DNA of 64,000 bases from Endozoicomonas sp. OPT23. Its GTDB lineage: Bacteria; Pseudomonadota; Gammaproteobacteria; Pseudomonadales; Endozoicomonadaceae. The DNA is taken from contig NZ_PPFD01000005.1 in NCBI RefSeq assembly GCF_009653635.1, forward strand, positions 434,001 through 498,000. The letters run 5' to 3'. Shown one piece after another: positions 18,965 to 29,066 of this stretch. Position numbers and translations under genes: made by a program. Every line of letters starts with the position of its first letter. Within the stretch, counting starts at the first letter, position 1. The notes beneath the pieces are model-generated. The model was given only the letters and a program-made list of their open reading frames with translations, was not told the origin of the DNA and did not search any database.

Positions 18965-20572
18965 ATGCCCGTTCTGCAGTCCAGGATCGCCCCTGACAGT
19001 CCGGAGTTTCACCAGAACCGTCGCCGTATGGAAACACTGCTCAGCGAGCTTAAAGAGCGCTTTGCCAGAATCGAAAAAGGCGGCAGTGACCGAGCCAGAG
19101 ATAAGCATCAGGGAAAAGGCAAGCTGCTTGCCAGAGACCGTATTGCTCATCTACTGGATGCCGGTTCATCCTTTCTTGAAATAGGCCGTTATGCCGCAGA
19201 AGACGTTTATGAAGACCAGGCTTCCTGCGCCGGCGTAGTTGCAGGCATTGGTCATGTGTCTGGTATTGAATGCATGATTGTTGCCAACGACGCTACCGTC
19301 AAAGGCGGAAGCTACTTCCCCCTGACCGTAAAAAAACATCTTCGGGCTCAGGCCATTGCCGAACAGAATAACCTCCCTTGCATCTACCTGGTCGATTCCG
19401 GCGGCGCTAACCTGCCCTATCAAGACGAAGTATTCCCGGACAAGGAACACTTTGGCCGTATCTTCTTTAATCAGGCCAATATGTCTGCCAAAGGAATCGC
19501 CCAGATTGCAGCGGTAATGGGCTCCTGTACGGCAGGTGGCGCTTATGTCCCCGCCATGGCTGATGAAACCATTATCGTTAAGGATCAGGGCACTATTTTC
19601 CTCGCGGGTCCGCCACTGGTTAAAGCGGCGACCGGTGAAGAGGTAACGGCAGAAGATCTTGGTGGTGCCCGGGTTCACTGTCAGGAGTCCGGTGTTACCG
19701 ACCATATGGCCGAGAACGACGGTCACGCTCTTGAGCTGGTAAGAACCGCTGTTTCCCACCTGAACAGAACCAAACCGGAACAGTTAAAGACAAGAGAATC
19801 TCGCCCTCCTTTGTACGACCCGAAAGAGCTTTACGGACTCGTGCCTGATGACCTGAAAAAGAACTACGACGCCCGTGAAGCCATTGCCCGTATTGTTGAT
19901 GGCTCTGAGTTTGATGAATTCAAGGCTCAGTTTGGTGAAACCCTTGTCTGTGGTTTTGCACATATTCACGGGTTTCCTGTTGGCATTCTCGCTAATAATG
20001 GCGTGCTCTTCTCAGAGTCTTCCCAGAAAGGTGCACACTTTGTTGAGCTCTGCTGCCAGCGCAAGATTCCACTGATTTTTCTTCAGAATATTACCGGTTT
20101 TATGGTCGGTTCCCGCTATGAAGCAGGCGGTATCGCCAAACACGGCGCCAAGCTGGTGATGGCCGTCGCCTGTGCAAAAGTGCCCAAGTTCACGGTGATT
20201 ATCGGTGGTAGCTTTGGTGCCGGTAACTATGGCATGTGTGGCCGGGCTTATGACCCACGGTTTATGTGGACATGGCCCAATGCCCGTATCTCCGTTATGG
20301 GTGGAGAGCAGGCTGCAGGCGTGCTGACTCAAGTCAGAAGGGATGTTCTGGGCAGAACGGGTGAAATCTTATCGGCCGAGCAGGAAGCTGAATTGAAAGC
20401 CCCCATTATTGAAGACTATGAAAACAAAGGCAGCCCAATCTATGCCAGCGCCCGACTCTGGGACGACGGCATTATTGATCCGGCAGATACCCGTGACGTT
20501 CTTGGGCTGAGTATTTCTGCGACGCTGAATGCGCCGCTGGAAGAAACCCGCTTTGGCGTCTTCAGGATGTAA
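18965..20572 (+). CDS. liuB: Methylcrotonyl-CoA carboxylase beta subunit LiuB
   Basis: The 535-residue carboxyltransferase subunit has both halves of the crotonase-fold carboxyltransferase domain: [63 protein letters not shown] and [15 protein letters not shown]. It transfers CO2 from carboxybiotin on LiuD to 3-methylcrotonyl-CoA, giving 3-methylglutaconyl-CoA. The conserved FPDKEHFGR sequence and the liu context separate it from propionyl- and acetyl-CoA carboxylases. GAGGT upstream of the ATG supports the start. Confidence 0.95.
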   Translation: MPVLQSRIAPDSPEFHQNRRRMETLLSELKERFARIEKGGSDRARDKHQGKGKLLARDRIAHLLDAGSSFLEIGRYAAEDVYEDQASCAGVVAGIGHVSGIECMIVANDATVKGGSYFPLTVKKHLRAQAIAEQNNLPCIYLVDSGGANLPYQDEVFPDKEHFGRIFFNQANMSAKGIAQIAAVMGSCTAGGAYVPAMADETIIVKDQGTIFLAGPPLVKAATGEEVTAEDLGGARVHCQESGVTDHMAENDGHALELVRTAVSHLNRTKPEQLKTRESRPPLYDPKELYGLVPDDLKKNYDAREAIARIVDGSEFDEFKAQFGETLVCGFAHIHGFPVGILANNGVLFSESSQKGAHFVELCCQRKIPLIFLQNITGFMVGSRYEAGGIAKHGAKLVMAVACAKVPKFTVIIGGSFGAGNYGMCGRAYDPRFMWTWPNARISVMGGEQAAGVLTQVRRDVLGRTGEILSAEQEAELKAPIIEDYENKGSPIYASARLWDDGIIDPADTRDVLGLSISATLNAPLEETRFGVFRM

Positions 20573-20581
20573 GGAATGGAT

Positions 20582-21367
20582 ATGAACTACCAACACCTGA
20601 TTGTTGAGCAGCAACAAAACGTCGCCAGCCTTATCTTAAACCGGCCTGAAGTGGGCAATGCTTTTAATGCCGAGCTTATTGAAGAGTTGATTGCTGCTCT
20701 GAGCGATCTGGCAGAACAACCAGTCCGTGCTCTGTTAATAAAAGGCAGCGGCAAACACTTTTCTGCTGGCGCTGATCTTAACTGGATGAAGAACAGTGCC
20801 AACCTTTCTGAACAGGAAAACTATCAAGACTCACAGCGACTGGCACTGTTGCTGAAACGGCTTAACGAATTTCCTGCACCGACTATTGCTGTTGTTCAAG
20901 GCGCTGCTTTCGGTGGCGCTGTCGGTTTGGCTTCAGCCTGTGATATGGCTATTGGCTCAGACGCCAGTCGTTTCTGCCTCAGTGAAGTCAAGATTGGTTT
21001 GATTCCAGCGGTTATCAGCCCTTATGTGGTTCAGGCCATGGGAAATCGTCAAGCCAGACGCTACTTTCTAACCGCAGAAGTTATTTCCGGTCAACAGGCT
21101 GTTGAACTAGGACTGCTCCACGAATGTGTGACTGCAGAGCAGCTGGAAGAAAAAGCACAGACACTGGCTCAGCAAATTGCTAACAATGCACCAGAAGCAA
21201 CACGACAGGCAAAACTGTTGCTGGCAGATATTAACCAGCAACCTTTGAGTGAACCTCTTATCGGCCACACCTGCAAAACAATAGCCGCTATACGCGTGTC
21301 TGAAGAAGGGCAGGAAGGCCTTTCCGCTTTTCTGGAAAAACGCGAGCCCGCATGGAGGCAGAAGTAA
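20582..21367 (+). CDS. liuC: Methylglutaconyl-CoA hydratase LiuC
   Basis: A crotonase-superfamily protein of 261 residues with oxyanion-hole segments GKHFSAGADLNWM and GAAFGGAVGLASACD. It hydrates 3-methylglutaconyl-CoA to HMG-CoA. Two ATGs are available, at 20576 and 20582; AGGA at about 20573-20577 gives correct spacing only to the second, so 20582 is chosen. Its stop overlaps the start of liuD (TAATG at 21365-21369). Generic enoyl-CoA hydratase is the alternative, but position between MCC subunits settles the role. Confidence 0.92.
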   Translation: MNYQHLIVEQQQNVASLILNRPEVGNAFNAELIEELIAALSDLAEQPVRALLIKGSGKHFSAGADLNWMKNSANLSEQENYQDSQRLALLLKRLNEFPAPTIAVVQGAAFGGAVGLASACDMAIGSDASRFCLSEVKIGLIPAVISPYVVQAMGNRQARRYFLTAEVISGQQAVELGLLHECVTAEQLEEKAQTLAQQIANNAPEATRQAKLLLADINQQPLSEPLIGHTCKTIAAIRVSEEGQEGLSAFLEKREPAWRQK

Positions 21368-23316
21368 TGTTCAGCAAGATTCTTATTGCCAACCGGGGTG
21401 AAATTGCCTGCCGAGTGATAGAAACGGCTCAAAAGCTTGGCATTAAAACCGTTGCCGTCTATTCGGATTCAGACTACAAGGCTTTGCACGTTCAGCTGGC
21501 GGATGAAGCTGTTTACCTGGGTCCATCATCTGCCATTGACAGCTATCTTCAAATCGATAAAGTCATAGCTGCAGCCAAACAGACTGGCGCTTCTGCTATT
21601 CATCCAGGCTATGGCTTCCTGTCAGAAAATGCCGACTTTGCTGAAGCTTGCCAACAGCAGAAAATTCAATTTATTGGTCCTACGGCCTCTGCTATTCGAG
21701 CCATGGGGTCAAAAAGCGAAGCCAAGGCATTAATGGCTGAGGCGGGTGTTCCCATGCTGCCCGGCTATCACGGTAGCGATCAATCCGACGAAAGCCTGAT
21801 CAATAAAGCTGAATCACTTGGCTGTCCACTGATGATCAAGGCAGCTATGGGTGGCGGCGGTAAAGGTATGCGAGTTATCCATGACCTTGCTGAATTGGAA
21901 GCAGGCCTTGCTGCCGCCAAACGGGAGTCTCTGAAAAGTTTTGGTGATGACAGACTGCTACTCGAACGCTTTGTGACACGACCAAGGCATATCGAAGTAC
22001 AAATTTTCTTTGACCAGCAGGGCAATGGTGTTTTCCTTTTTGACCGTGACTGTTCACTGCAGAGACGTCATCAGAAGGTTATCGAGGAAGCTCCGGCTCC
22101 TGGTCTTTCTTCCGAAATTCGCTTCGCCATGGGTGAAGCGGCAGTTAATGCCGGCAGAGCGATTAACTATCAGGGTGCTGGCACTGTAGAGTTCTTGCTG
22201 GACGGTAATCAGTTCTACTTTATGGAAATGAATACACGCCTTCAGGTCGAGCATCCGGTTACCGAAATGGTAACGGGCATTGACCTGGTTGAATGGCAGC
22301 TGGAAGTAGCATCAGGTTTGCCACTGCAGCTCAGTCAGGAAGATTTGAACTGCACCGGCAATGCGGTGGAAGTCAGGCTTTATGCAGAAGATCCTGATAA
22401 CAGTTTCCTGCCTTCTTCCGGTCGTATACATGACCTTCGCTGGCCAGAGATATCAGACCGTGTCCGTGTGGATACCGGCATTCAGCAGGGCGATCATATA
22501 TCCAGCCACTATGATCCCATGCTGGCGAAACTGATTGCCTGGGGTGAAGATCGCCAGCAGGCTATTGCCAATCTTTCAGAAGCTCTGGCTGGCTACCAAC
22601 AGTCCGGACTGGCTGATAATCGGGACTTTTTACTCAGCTTGCTGAGTGAGCCGGACTTTATTGATGGCCAGTTATCCACAGGCTTTATTGACGAGCACCC
22701 GGTGACTGAGCTGAACCAGCAAAAGACAGACCTGGCTGTCGCTGCTGCGGCGCTCTACTGGCAAACCCAGTCGCTATCAGAACAAAAACGACTTTCTCAA
22801 CCACTAAACACAAATCAATACCTGCCAAAGCTTATGAGCTTTACCGTTCAGGAACAGCTCTGGCCTGTAAAGCTTGAAAACAAAGACAACAAGACGCTTG
22901 TATCACTGCCATCAGGCCAGCTACTGCTTGATGCAAGCGTTGAGCAGCAACGAGTCACTGTTGAGCTGGAAGCTCAGAAGGTTACCTGTCGTGTTGTAGC
23001 AATGCCTGACAGCCAGTTAAAAGTATTCTTCAACGACTTCAGTCTTGTCGTTTCACTGCCAGTACTTTCACACTCTCAGGATCAGATAGGCGCTATGACA
23101 GCCCCTATGAACGGGACAGTCACCAATGTCATGGTTCAGCCCGGTGAAGAGGTCGGAGAAGGCAAAGCCTTATTGATACTGGAAGCCATGAAAATGGAGC
23201 ATACGATTAAGGCGCCCAAGGAAGGCGTGATCGCCAGTGTTTTCTATCAATCCGGCGATCAGGTAGAAGCAGGCGCTTCACTGTTAAGCTATAAGGATGA
23301 AGCTGATGTCGCTTAA
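21367..23316 (+). CDS. liuD: Methylcrotonyl-CoA carboxylase alpha (biotin) subunit LiuD
   Basis: The product (649 residues) contains a biotin carboxylase domain (FSKILIANRGEIACRVI, HPGYGFLSENADF, AMGGGGKGMR, MEMNTRLQVEHPVTE), a linker domain and a C-terminal biotinyl domain with the EAMKMEH site (Lys609). It carboxylates its biotin with ATP and bicarbonate and hands the CO2 to LiuB. An earlier in-frame ATG at 21352 exists, but GGAGG at 21354-21358 lies eight bases before the ATG at 21367, and family members begin at this point. It overlaps both liuC and liuE, so translation is coupled. Confidence 0.95.
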   Translation: MFSKILIANRGEIACRVIETAQKLGIKTVAVYSDSDYKALHVQLADEAVYLGPSSAIDSYLQIDKVIAAAKQTGASAIHPGYGFLSENADFAEACQQQKIQFIGPTASAIRAMGSKSEAKALMAEAGVPMLPGYHGSDQSDESLINKAESLGCPLMIKAAMGGGGKGMRVIHDLAELEAGLAAAKRESLKSFGDDRLLLERFVTRPRHIEVQIFFDQQGNGVFLFDRDCSLQRRHQKVIEEAPAPGLSSEIRFAMGEAAVNAGRAINYQGAGTVEFLLDGNQFYFMEMNTRLQVEHPVTEMVTGIDLVEWQLEVASGLPLQLSQEDLNCTGNAVEVRLYAEDPDNSFLPSSGRIHDLRWPEISDRVRVDTGIQQGDHISSHYDPMLAKLIAWGEDRQQAIANLSEALAGYQQSGLADNRDFLLSLLSEPDFIDGQLSTGFIDEHPVTELNQQKTDLAVAAAALYWQTQSLSEQKRLSQPLNTNQYLPKLMSFTVQEQLWPVKLENKDNKTLVSLPSGQLLLDASVEQQRVTVELEAQKVTCRVVAMPDSQLKVFFNDFSLVVSLPVLSHSQDQIGAMTAPMNGTVTNVMVQPGEEVGEGKALLILEAMKMEHTIKAPKEGVIASVFYQSGDQVEAGASLLSYKDEADVA

Positions 23317-24250
23317 TCACCCATTCCCCGACACTGTCCGAATAATAGAAGTCGGTGCCAGAGACGGCTTACAGAATACAACGAAACATGTATCACCTGC
23401 AGTCAGAGCTCAGCTGGTTAACCTTTTAGTCGACAGTGGACTAACGCATATCGATACCAGCAGTTTTGTATCACCTAAGCGTGTGCCACAGATGGCGAAT
23501 GCCGATCAGGTGTTTGCCAATCTCAATCGAAAACAGAATGTCGTCTACAGTGCATTAACTCCCAACCTGAAAGGAATGGAGATGGCACTGGCAGCGGGAG
23601 CTACTGAAGCGGCTATCTTCACCTCTGCTTCTGAAGGTTTCTGCCAGAGTAATATCAACTGCAGCATTGCTGAAAGTTTAAAACGGTTCGAATCAGTAAT
23701 GGAGCTGGCACAGCAGCACAATATTCCGGTCAGAGGTTATGTTTCCTGTATAGACTGTTGCCCCTATGATGGGCAGACCAGCCCAGAGCAAGTAGCCAGC
23801 ATCAGCCATGAACTTTATCAGATGGGCTGTCATGAGGTTTCGCTGGGCGATACCATTGGCACTGGCACACCGATTCGAATAAAAAGAGTACTGGAAGCCA
23901 CCAGCAAACGTATTCCCATGGCTAAGCTTGCTGCTCATTATCATGATACCTACGGACAGGCTCTGGCCAATATTCTGGCTTCCCTTGAAGAAGGGCTGGC
24001 GATTATCGACTCTTCTGTAGCCGGGCTGGGTGGCTGCCCCTATGCACCCGGAGCGTCAGGTAATGTTGCCACTGAAGATGTGGTTTATATGCTGCAGGGT
24101 ATGGGCATTGAAACCGGTGTGAACATGGACAGGCTGCTGATAGCAGCTAACTTTATATGCCATGAACTGGGCATAGAGTCACGGTCAGCTGCCGGAACCG
24201 CTCTAAGCCTGAGAAACAGCTTCTTAAAAACTGCAACTAACAATAATTAG
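23306..24250 (+). CDS. liuE: Hydroxymethylglutaryl-CoA lyase LiuE
   Basis: A TIM-barrel enzyme with VGARDGLQN near the N-terminus (catalytic Arg/Asp), a metal-binding HYHDTYGQALAN and the signature GLGGCPYAPGASGNVATED containing the catalytic cysteine. It splits HMG-CoA to acetyl-CoA and acetoacetate. The ATG at 23297 abuts the AAGGA sequence; the ATG at 23306 has that sequence eight bases upstream and is preferred. It overlaps the end of liuD by 11 bases. The next gene activates its acetoacetate product. Confidence 0.94.
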   Translation: MSLNHPFPDTVRIIEVGARDGLQNTTKHVSPAVRAQLVNLLVDSGLTHIDTSSFVSPKRVPQMANADQVFANLNRKQNVVYSALTPNLKGMEMALAAGATEAAIFTSASEGFCQSNINCSIAESLKRFESVMELAQQHNIPVRGYVSCIDCCPYDGQTSPEQVASISHELYQMGCHEVSLGDTIGTGTPIRIKRVLEATSKRIPMAKLAAHYHDTYGQALANILASLEEGLAIIDSSVAGLGGCPYAPGASGNVATEDVVYMLQGMGIETGVNMDRLLIAANFICHELGIESRSAAGTALSLRNSFLKTATNNN

Positions 24251-24270
24251 CATTAAGCAGGTCAACCATC

Positions 24271-26247
24271 ATGACATTGCTCTGGAAACCATCCTCCAGC
24301 CGAATTAAGTCGTCCAATATGGATGCCTTTCGTCGTAAAGCAGAACAGACTTCCGGGTTATCACTGCCAGATTATCCCGCCCTCTATCAATGGAGTGTCA
24401 GTGATCGTTCAGCTTTCTGGCAACTACTTGCCGAACACTTTGATATCAAATTCCATCAGCCACCGGGCACCGCTTCTGGCAATAACACGATTCTTGGCAG
24501 AGATACCATGCCAGGGGCTGAATGGTTTCCCGACTCAACCCTCAACTATGCAGAACACTTGCTTAGAAGAAAGGACGATCACACCGCTGTTATTTTCCGT
24601 GGTGAAAAAGGACAGCGTCGTACTCTCAACTATCAGCAACTTCATAACAGCGTTGCACAGGCACAGGCTGGCTTAATCAAGTTGGGCGTCAGCAAAGGCG
24701 ACCGTATAGCGGCCTTCGTCCCCAACTGCCCTGAAACCGTTATTATGATGCTGGCGGCAACCGCTCTTGGTGCTGTCTGGTCGTCCTGCTCTCCTGACTT
24801 TGGCTTTCAGGGAGTGCTGGATCGTTTCGGTCAAATCGAACCCAAACTGCTGGTGACGGTGGATGGTTATTACTACGGCGGTAAAACCATAGACTGCCGG
24901 AGCAAGGTTGCTGACATTCAAAACAACATCGCCAGCCTTGAGCAAACTGTTGTTATTTCTTTTATAGAACAAGACGATGGGCAGCTGCCGGATATCAGTG
25001 CACTAACCAACAGCTGTCACTATTCAGACTTTTTAATCGACAATGATCATTCAATCCATTTCGAACCTGTCGCCTTTAATCATCCGCTGTTTATTATGTA
25101 CTCCTCAGGAACCACTGGCGTTCCCAAGTGCATCGTTCATGGTCACGGCGGCACGCTGCTTCAGCACCTGAAAGAACTGTCACTGCACAGTGACTTGAAG
25201 CCTGAAGATAAAATATTCTACTTCACCACCTGTGGCTGGATGATGTGGAACTGGCTGGTGTCTTCACTGGCAACTGGTTCAACACTGGTTTTATACGACG
25301 GTTCACCCACTTATCCAGAGACTGAATCTCTTATGGATATGGCGGAGCAGGAGCAAGTCACTATCTTTGGTACCAGTGCCAAGTATATTGCCGCGCTTGA
25401 AAAAGCAGGGGTAAAGCCAAAGCATAGCCACAACCTTGAACACCTTAAAGCCATCTTATCCACAGGCTCACCACTGCTTCATGAAAGCTTTGATTATGTG
25501 TACCGCGATATTAAAGAAGATGTTTGTCTGTCATCCATCTCCGGTGGCACTGATATCGTTTCCTGCTTTGCTCTGGGTTGCCCAACGCTGCCGGTCTATC
25601 GTGGCGAGCTGCAATGTCGAGGCCTGGGAATGGCTGTGGAATTTGTTGATGATTCAGGCCTGCCTCTTCAGGAGCAGAAAGGTGAGCTGGTTTGTCAGCA
25701 GAGTTTTCCTTCCATGCCAGTCGGCTTCTGGAACGATACCGATGGCAGTAAATATCATAAGGCGTATTTCTCTCATTTTGAAAACATCTGGGCCCATGGT
25801 GATTACGGTGAGCTGACCGAGCATGGTGGTGTGGTCATTCATGGTCGGGCCGATGCGGTTCTCAACCCCGGTGGCGTTCGAATAGGCACCGCAGAAATCT
25901 ATCGCCAGGTTGAAAAGGTCGACGGTGTTCTGGAAAGCATTGCCATTGGTCAGGAGTGGCAGGGCGATGTCAGGGTTGTATTGTTTGTTAAGTTAAAAGA
26001 GAGCCTGGAACTGAACGAGAAGCTGATACAAAAAATAAGAACCACTATCCGGTCTAATACTACGCCAAGACATGTTCCGGCCGTAGTACTGCAGGTAGCT
26101 GATATTCCCAGAACCATCAGTGGCAAGATTGTTGAACTGGCCGTCAGGGAAGTCGTTCATGGTCGGCCGGTCGCCAATACTGATGCTTTGGCTAACCCTG
26201 AGGCGCTGGACTTCTTTCGAAACAGAAATGAGCTGAGTCCCTCTTAA
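24271..26247 (+). CDS. Acetoacetate-CoA ligase
   Basis: The 658-residue adenylate-forming ligase carries the long N-terminal region of acetoacetyl-CoA synthetases (PGAEWFPDSTLNYAEHLL), P-loop MYSSGTTGVPK, WMMWNWLVSSL, SGGTDIVSCF and the C-terminal catalytic Lys619 in TISGKIVELAV. It converts acetoacetate, the LiuE product, to acetoacetyl-CoA with ATP. The gene is 20 bases after liuE and ends the operon, so the cluster carries isovaleryl-CoA fully to CoA esters. A weak stem with a bulge (26235-26255) follows. Usually called aacS, acsA or liuG. Confidence 0.93.
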   Translation: MTLLWKPSSSRIKSSNMDAFRRKAEQTSGLSLPDYPALYQWSVSDRSAFWQLLAEHFDIKFHQPPGTASGNNTILGRDTMPGAEWFPDSTLNYAEHLLRRKDDHTAVIFRGEKGQRRTLNYQQLHNSVAQAQAGLIKLGVSKGDRIAAFVPNCPETVIMMLAATALGAVWSSCSPDFGFQGVLDRFGQIEPKLLVTVDGYYYGGKTIDCRSKVADIQNNIASLEQTVVISFIEQDDGQLPDISALTNSCHYSDFLIDNDHSIHFEPVAFNHPLFIMYSSGTTGVPKCIVHGHGGTLLQHLKELSLHSDLKPEDKIFYFTTCGWMMWNWLVSSLATGSTLVLYDGSPTYPETESLMDMAEQEQVTIFGTSAKYIAALEKAGVKPKHSHNLEHLKAILSTGSPLLHESFDYVYRDIKEDVCLSSISGGTDIVSCFALGCPTLPVYRGELQCRGLGMAVEFVDDSGLPLQEQKGELVCQQSFPSMPVGFWNDTDGSKYHKAYFSHFENIWAHGDYGELTEHGGVVIHGRADAVLNPGGVRIGTAEIYRQVEKVDGVLESIAIGQEWQGDVRVVLFVKLKESLELNEKLIQKIRTTIRSNTTPRHVPAVVLQVADIPRTISGKIVELAVREVVHGRPVANTDALANPEALDFFRNRNELSPS

Positions 26248-26338
26248 TAGGGCTCATCTTACTTTGAAGATCACGTTGATTTTACCGATAAACAGGTTGT
26301 CCGATTGTTAAAAGAACCGTTCAAAAGGCCTCCTGTTT

Positions 26339-27685
26339 ATGGGTATTACTGTTGATGGCGAACAACCTGCCATTCCACCAGCAAATCAACCTCCACCCAA
26401 GCAAGAGGGTGATTTTCAGTCAAAATCAGTGACTTCTGTTATGGCAGAAAAATTTCTGGAAGCTAAAGTGGCTGAGCCTGACCCTCAACTATCAGAAACC
26501 TCTTTCAAAGAACGAACCATAAACCACCTGACGGCAGAAAAAGCAAAAAATAAGCCAAAAGCAATTCCGGCAGAAATAGATAGTGGCCTGCAAATAATGT
26601 TTCGCAGCCAACAAGATCCTGTCTATTTTTCAAAAACCACAAATAGTGTCCTGCCAGATCAGCAACCAGAAAACCCCGTTCCCTACAGTATGATGTCCGA
26701 GGAATTGAAAGGGCGAATTGCAACCGGTTCAAATGGTTTTGTTCAAAAAGCCAGCCTGAGTAAGAATGAAGATATCGTTATGAAACGATCTTACTGCTGT
26801 CTGGATCAATGGAAGGGCAAAACCTACACTCTCTATTTTGCGGCTCCGGCTATATCCCGAGAAGCCGGTATTCTTACCGGTTTAAAGGAAATGGCCAGTG
26901 ACCATCCTGGCTATCAGCATATTGTTCCCTTTCTGGGAGCCGGTGTTACAACCAATGGTGAACCTCTAATTCTCCTGACTCGGGCTGACGGAGTTCTATC
27001 AGATCAGCTGACCATAACCTCTGGAGAAGATAAAAAACCAGGCCCTCCTCTTCCTCTCCGGGACACACTGAGCCATACGCAAGATCTGTTCTCTGGCCTT
27101 TCATGCCTTGCATCGTTACAACTGGTTCACCAGGATCTCAAGCCAGAAAACCTGTTACTGAAAGATGGCCAGCTATGGATTGCCGACTTCGGTGAGTCAA
27201 CCTGCTATGAAGGTTTTGCTGCTATGGGAATACACGGGGAAAAGCTCGATATGGAGGGAAGAAGGGCTGGAACAGGAGCAACAAAGCCCTTTTTTCTCAC
27301 CTATGAAGAACCGACTCCAGCTACGGATGTCTGGGCAGCCGGTCTGGTCACACTACAGATGCTCAACCCGGCAAAGGCTGAGGACTGCATTAGCCGTCTT
27401 AATAACCAACCGCTGGAAAATAAAGGCAGTAATGGCATCCCTTTTGACAAACTGACCGCTGAGCAGCTAACAAGCTTAGAAACCCACTGCAAACAAACCA
27501 TCAAAGCATTTCTTGATGACTCTTTGACAGTGGAAGACCAAACACACAGGACAGCTATTGAGTCTCTGCTTAACCGGGTTTTCGATCCTGGCCCAAAAAC
27601 ACGGATATCAGCAGCAGATGCCTGTGAAGAAATAAGTGCTCTAACAAAACAGCTGGTAATAAAGGCTGAACCTGATAAGCCTTAA
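26339..27685 (+). CDS. Eukaryotic-like Ser/Thr protein kinase with Pro-rich N-terminal extension
   Basis: A 448-residue soluble protein. Residues 1-115 are polar, rich in Pro, Lys and Gln, and probably disordered. Residues ~120-430 form a protein-kinase domain: glycine loop around GRIATGSNGFV (125-135), Lys149 in IVMKRS, catalytic loop LVHQDLKPENLLL (His264, Asp266, Asn271; Gln replaces the usual Arg), DFG at 283-285, a YEEP equivalent of the APE motif and DVWAAG (330-335). All catalytic residues appear present. No transmembrane or PASTA region, unlike PknB-type kinases, so a role as an intracellular or host-directed kinase is possible. Its stop overlaps that of the next gene by four bases. 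Confidence 0.8.
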   Translation: MGITVDGEQPAIPPANQPPPKQEGDFQSKSVTSVMAEKFLEAKVAEPDPQLSETSFKERTINHLTAEKAKNKPKAIPAEIDSGLQIMFRSQQDPVYFSKTTNSVLPDQQPENPVPYSMMSEELKGRIATGSNGFVQKASLSKNEDIVMKRSYCCLDQWKGKTYTLYFAAPAISREAGILTGLKEMASDHPGYQHIVPFLGAGVTTNGEPLILLTRADGVLSDQLTITSGEDKKPGPPLPLRDTLSHTQDLFSGLSCLASLQLVHQDLKPENLLLKDGQLWIADFGESTCYEGFAAMGIHGEKLDMEGRRAGTGATKPFFLTYEEPTPATDVWAAGLVTLQMLNPAKAEDCISRLNNQPLENKGSNGIPFDKLTAEQLTSLETHCKQTIKAFLDDSLTVEDQTHRTAIESLLNRVFDPGPKTRISAADACEEISALTKQLVIKAEPDKP

Positions 27686-28890
27686 ACTGTATCAAGAGTC
27701 AGTCTGTTATAGAGACTGCCCGCTGTCTGACCCAGCCAATCAATAAGACCCAGATCATCTGCGACTGTAATCGCCTTTTCTTTAAGTTGTCCTGCAGTTT
27801 CGTATATAGATTCTGGTATCAAGTCCGGATTTGCTTGAGGAACCTTCCCTTCTTTAGCCTCTCTCATCAGACGATTCTTGAGTATATCCACATTCCGAGT
27901 TGACCATATACCCATACGGGGCTGGCCCATTTTTTCTCTGGTTTCTTCCTTCAAGCCACTTAACAGAACTCTGGCGGTTACTGCAGTGCAGTCATTATCC
28001 CTGGGTCTATAACACTCATTTTCTCTTATCGTATTCCACTCTTTCTTCATTTTTACCGTATCCACACCATGAACTTCAGTAATATCAGGTTTACCATGAT
28101 GGTGACAATCCAGAGTATAAGGTGTTTCAACACCGTCACTCGGTAAGATTGAAAAGTTCCCAACCTCTGCAAGTGTTCCGGCTTCTTGGCCTGGCACCCA
28201 GTTAACATAGTTTTCTGAACCAGCAAAGCCAGCCCAAATACTATTGTCAGGGTCACCAATTACAAGCGAAGTATGCTCACAATCAGGCCAGGTAATAAGA
28301 TAGGCTGACCGTGAATCCTTCAATGCTGCAAAGTCGTATGCATATCCTTTTATCTTCTCTACTTTATGATCCACCTGTTCCTTTGTGCACTCTTGTTTCC
28401 TATCTTTTCTACCCGGCTTATCTTCATCAAAACAAGTGTTCAAAAACACCTGAGCTTTCTTCATGCCACCTCCCATAGCACTGTAAGTTAGCTCACCAGT
28501 TTTCAAACTATCAACATACTCGTCTTTATACTCACCTCTAGCGCAATTATTTACAGCTTCATCTGTCAAATTGATAACGGGCCTTCTAGCCTGAGAAGAC
28601 CTTCGCTCATGCAATTGCTTATTAGTCAGTTTCTCTTTTGATTCTGACCTTAACTGTTCACTCGCTTTAAACAGGTGAGGGTATTTTTCCCTGAATGCTT
28701 CAACTTCTCTTTCCTTATATTTGGCTTTAATCTCCTTTAAACCCTGACCTGATAGTACATGGGAAAACCCAGTAGCAATTCCATGAACCAATCCACCTCC
28801 AACTGCCGTATCCATAAAGACCTCCATGTACTTCCAAAACTTGTCAGTTGAGGTAACTTTATCGTTATTGCATTGCAAAGTATCTTCCAC
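27682..28890 (-). CDS. Unknown protein, possible permuted papain-like cysteine peptidase
   Basis: I do not recognise a family with certainty. The 402-residue protein has a glycine-rich hydrophobic stretch near 28-48, a basic region (55-105) and a C-terminal region with CEHTSLVIGDPDNSIWAGF (His206) followed 95 residues later by RPRDNDCTAVTARVLL (Cys301). A His-then-Cys order with the HTSLVIG strand and an NDCTxV helix start resembles circularly permuted NlpC/P60 or papain-like enzymes. Ten other Cys residues are scattered along the chain. No signal peptide. It converges on the kinase gene with overlapping stop codons. It could be a toxin or effector; that is inference. Confidence 0.5.
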   Translation of the reverse strand: MEDTLQCNNDKVTSTDKFWKYMEVFMDTAVGGGLVHGIATGFSHVLSGQGLKEIKAKYKEREVEAFREKYPHLFKASEQLRSESKEKLTNKQLHERRSSQARRPVINLTDEAVNNCARGEYKDEYVDSLKTGELTYSAMGGGMKKAQVFLNTCFDEDKPGRKDRKQECTKEQVDHKVEKIKGYAYDFAALKDSRSAYLITWPDCEHTSLVIGDPDNSIWAGFAGSENYVNWVPGQEAGTLAEVGNFSILPSDGVETPYTLDCHHHGKPDITEVHGVDTVKMKKEWNTIRENECYRPRDNDCTAVTARVLLSGLKEETREKMGQPRMGIWSTRNVDILKNRLMREAKEGKVPQANPDLIPESIYETAGQLKEKAITVADDLGLIDWLGQTAGSLYNRLTLDTV

Positions 28891-29066
28891 ATAAGGCTAT
28901 TAGACTAAAGCAGAGCCACTATACAGCAACCCACTCAGGACGAGGCTTTCAGCGACATTCCAGGCTAACTGGTGGTAACCGGTCGTTAGCCTCTTATCGC
29001 CTGTACGAACCGCTGATATTTTGATGCTTTATAATTATCAGTTTCGTCACAGATATACGGGCTAAG

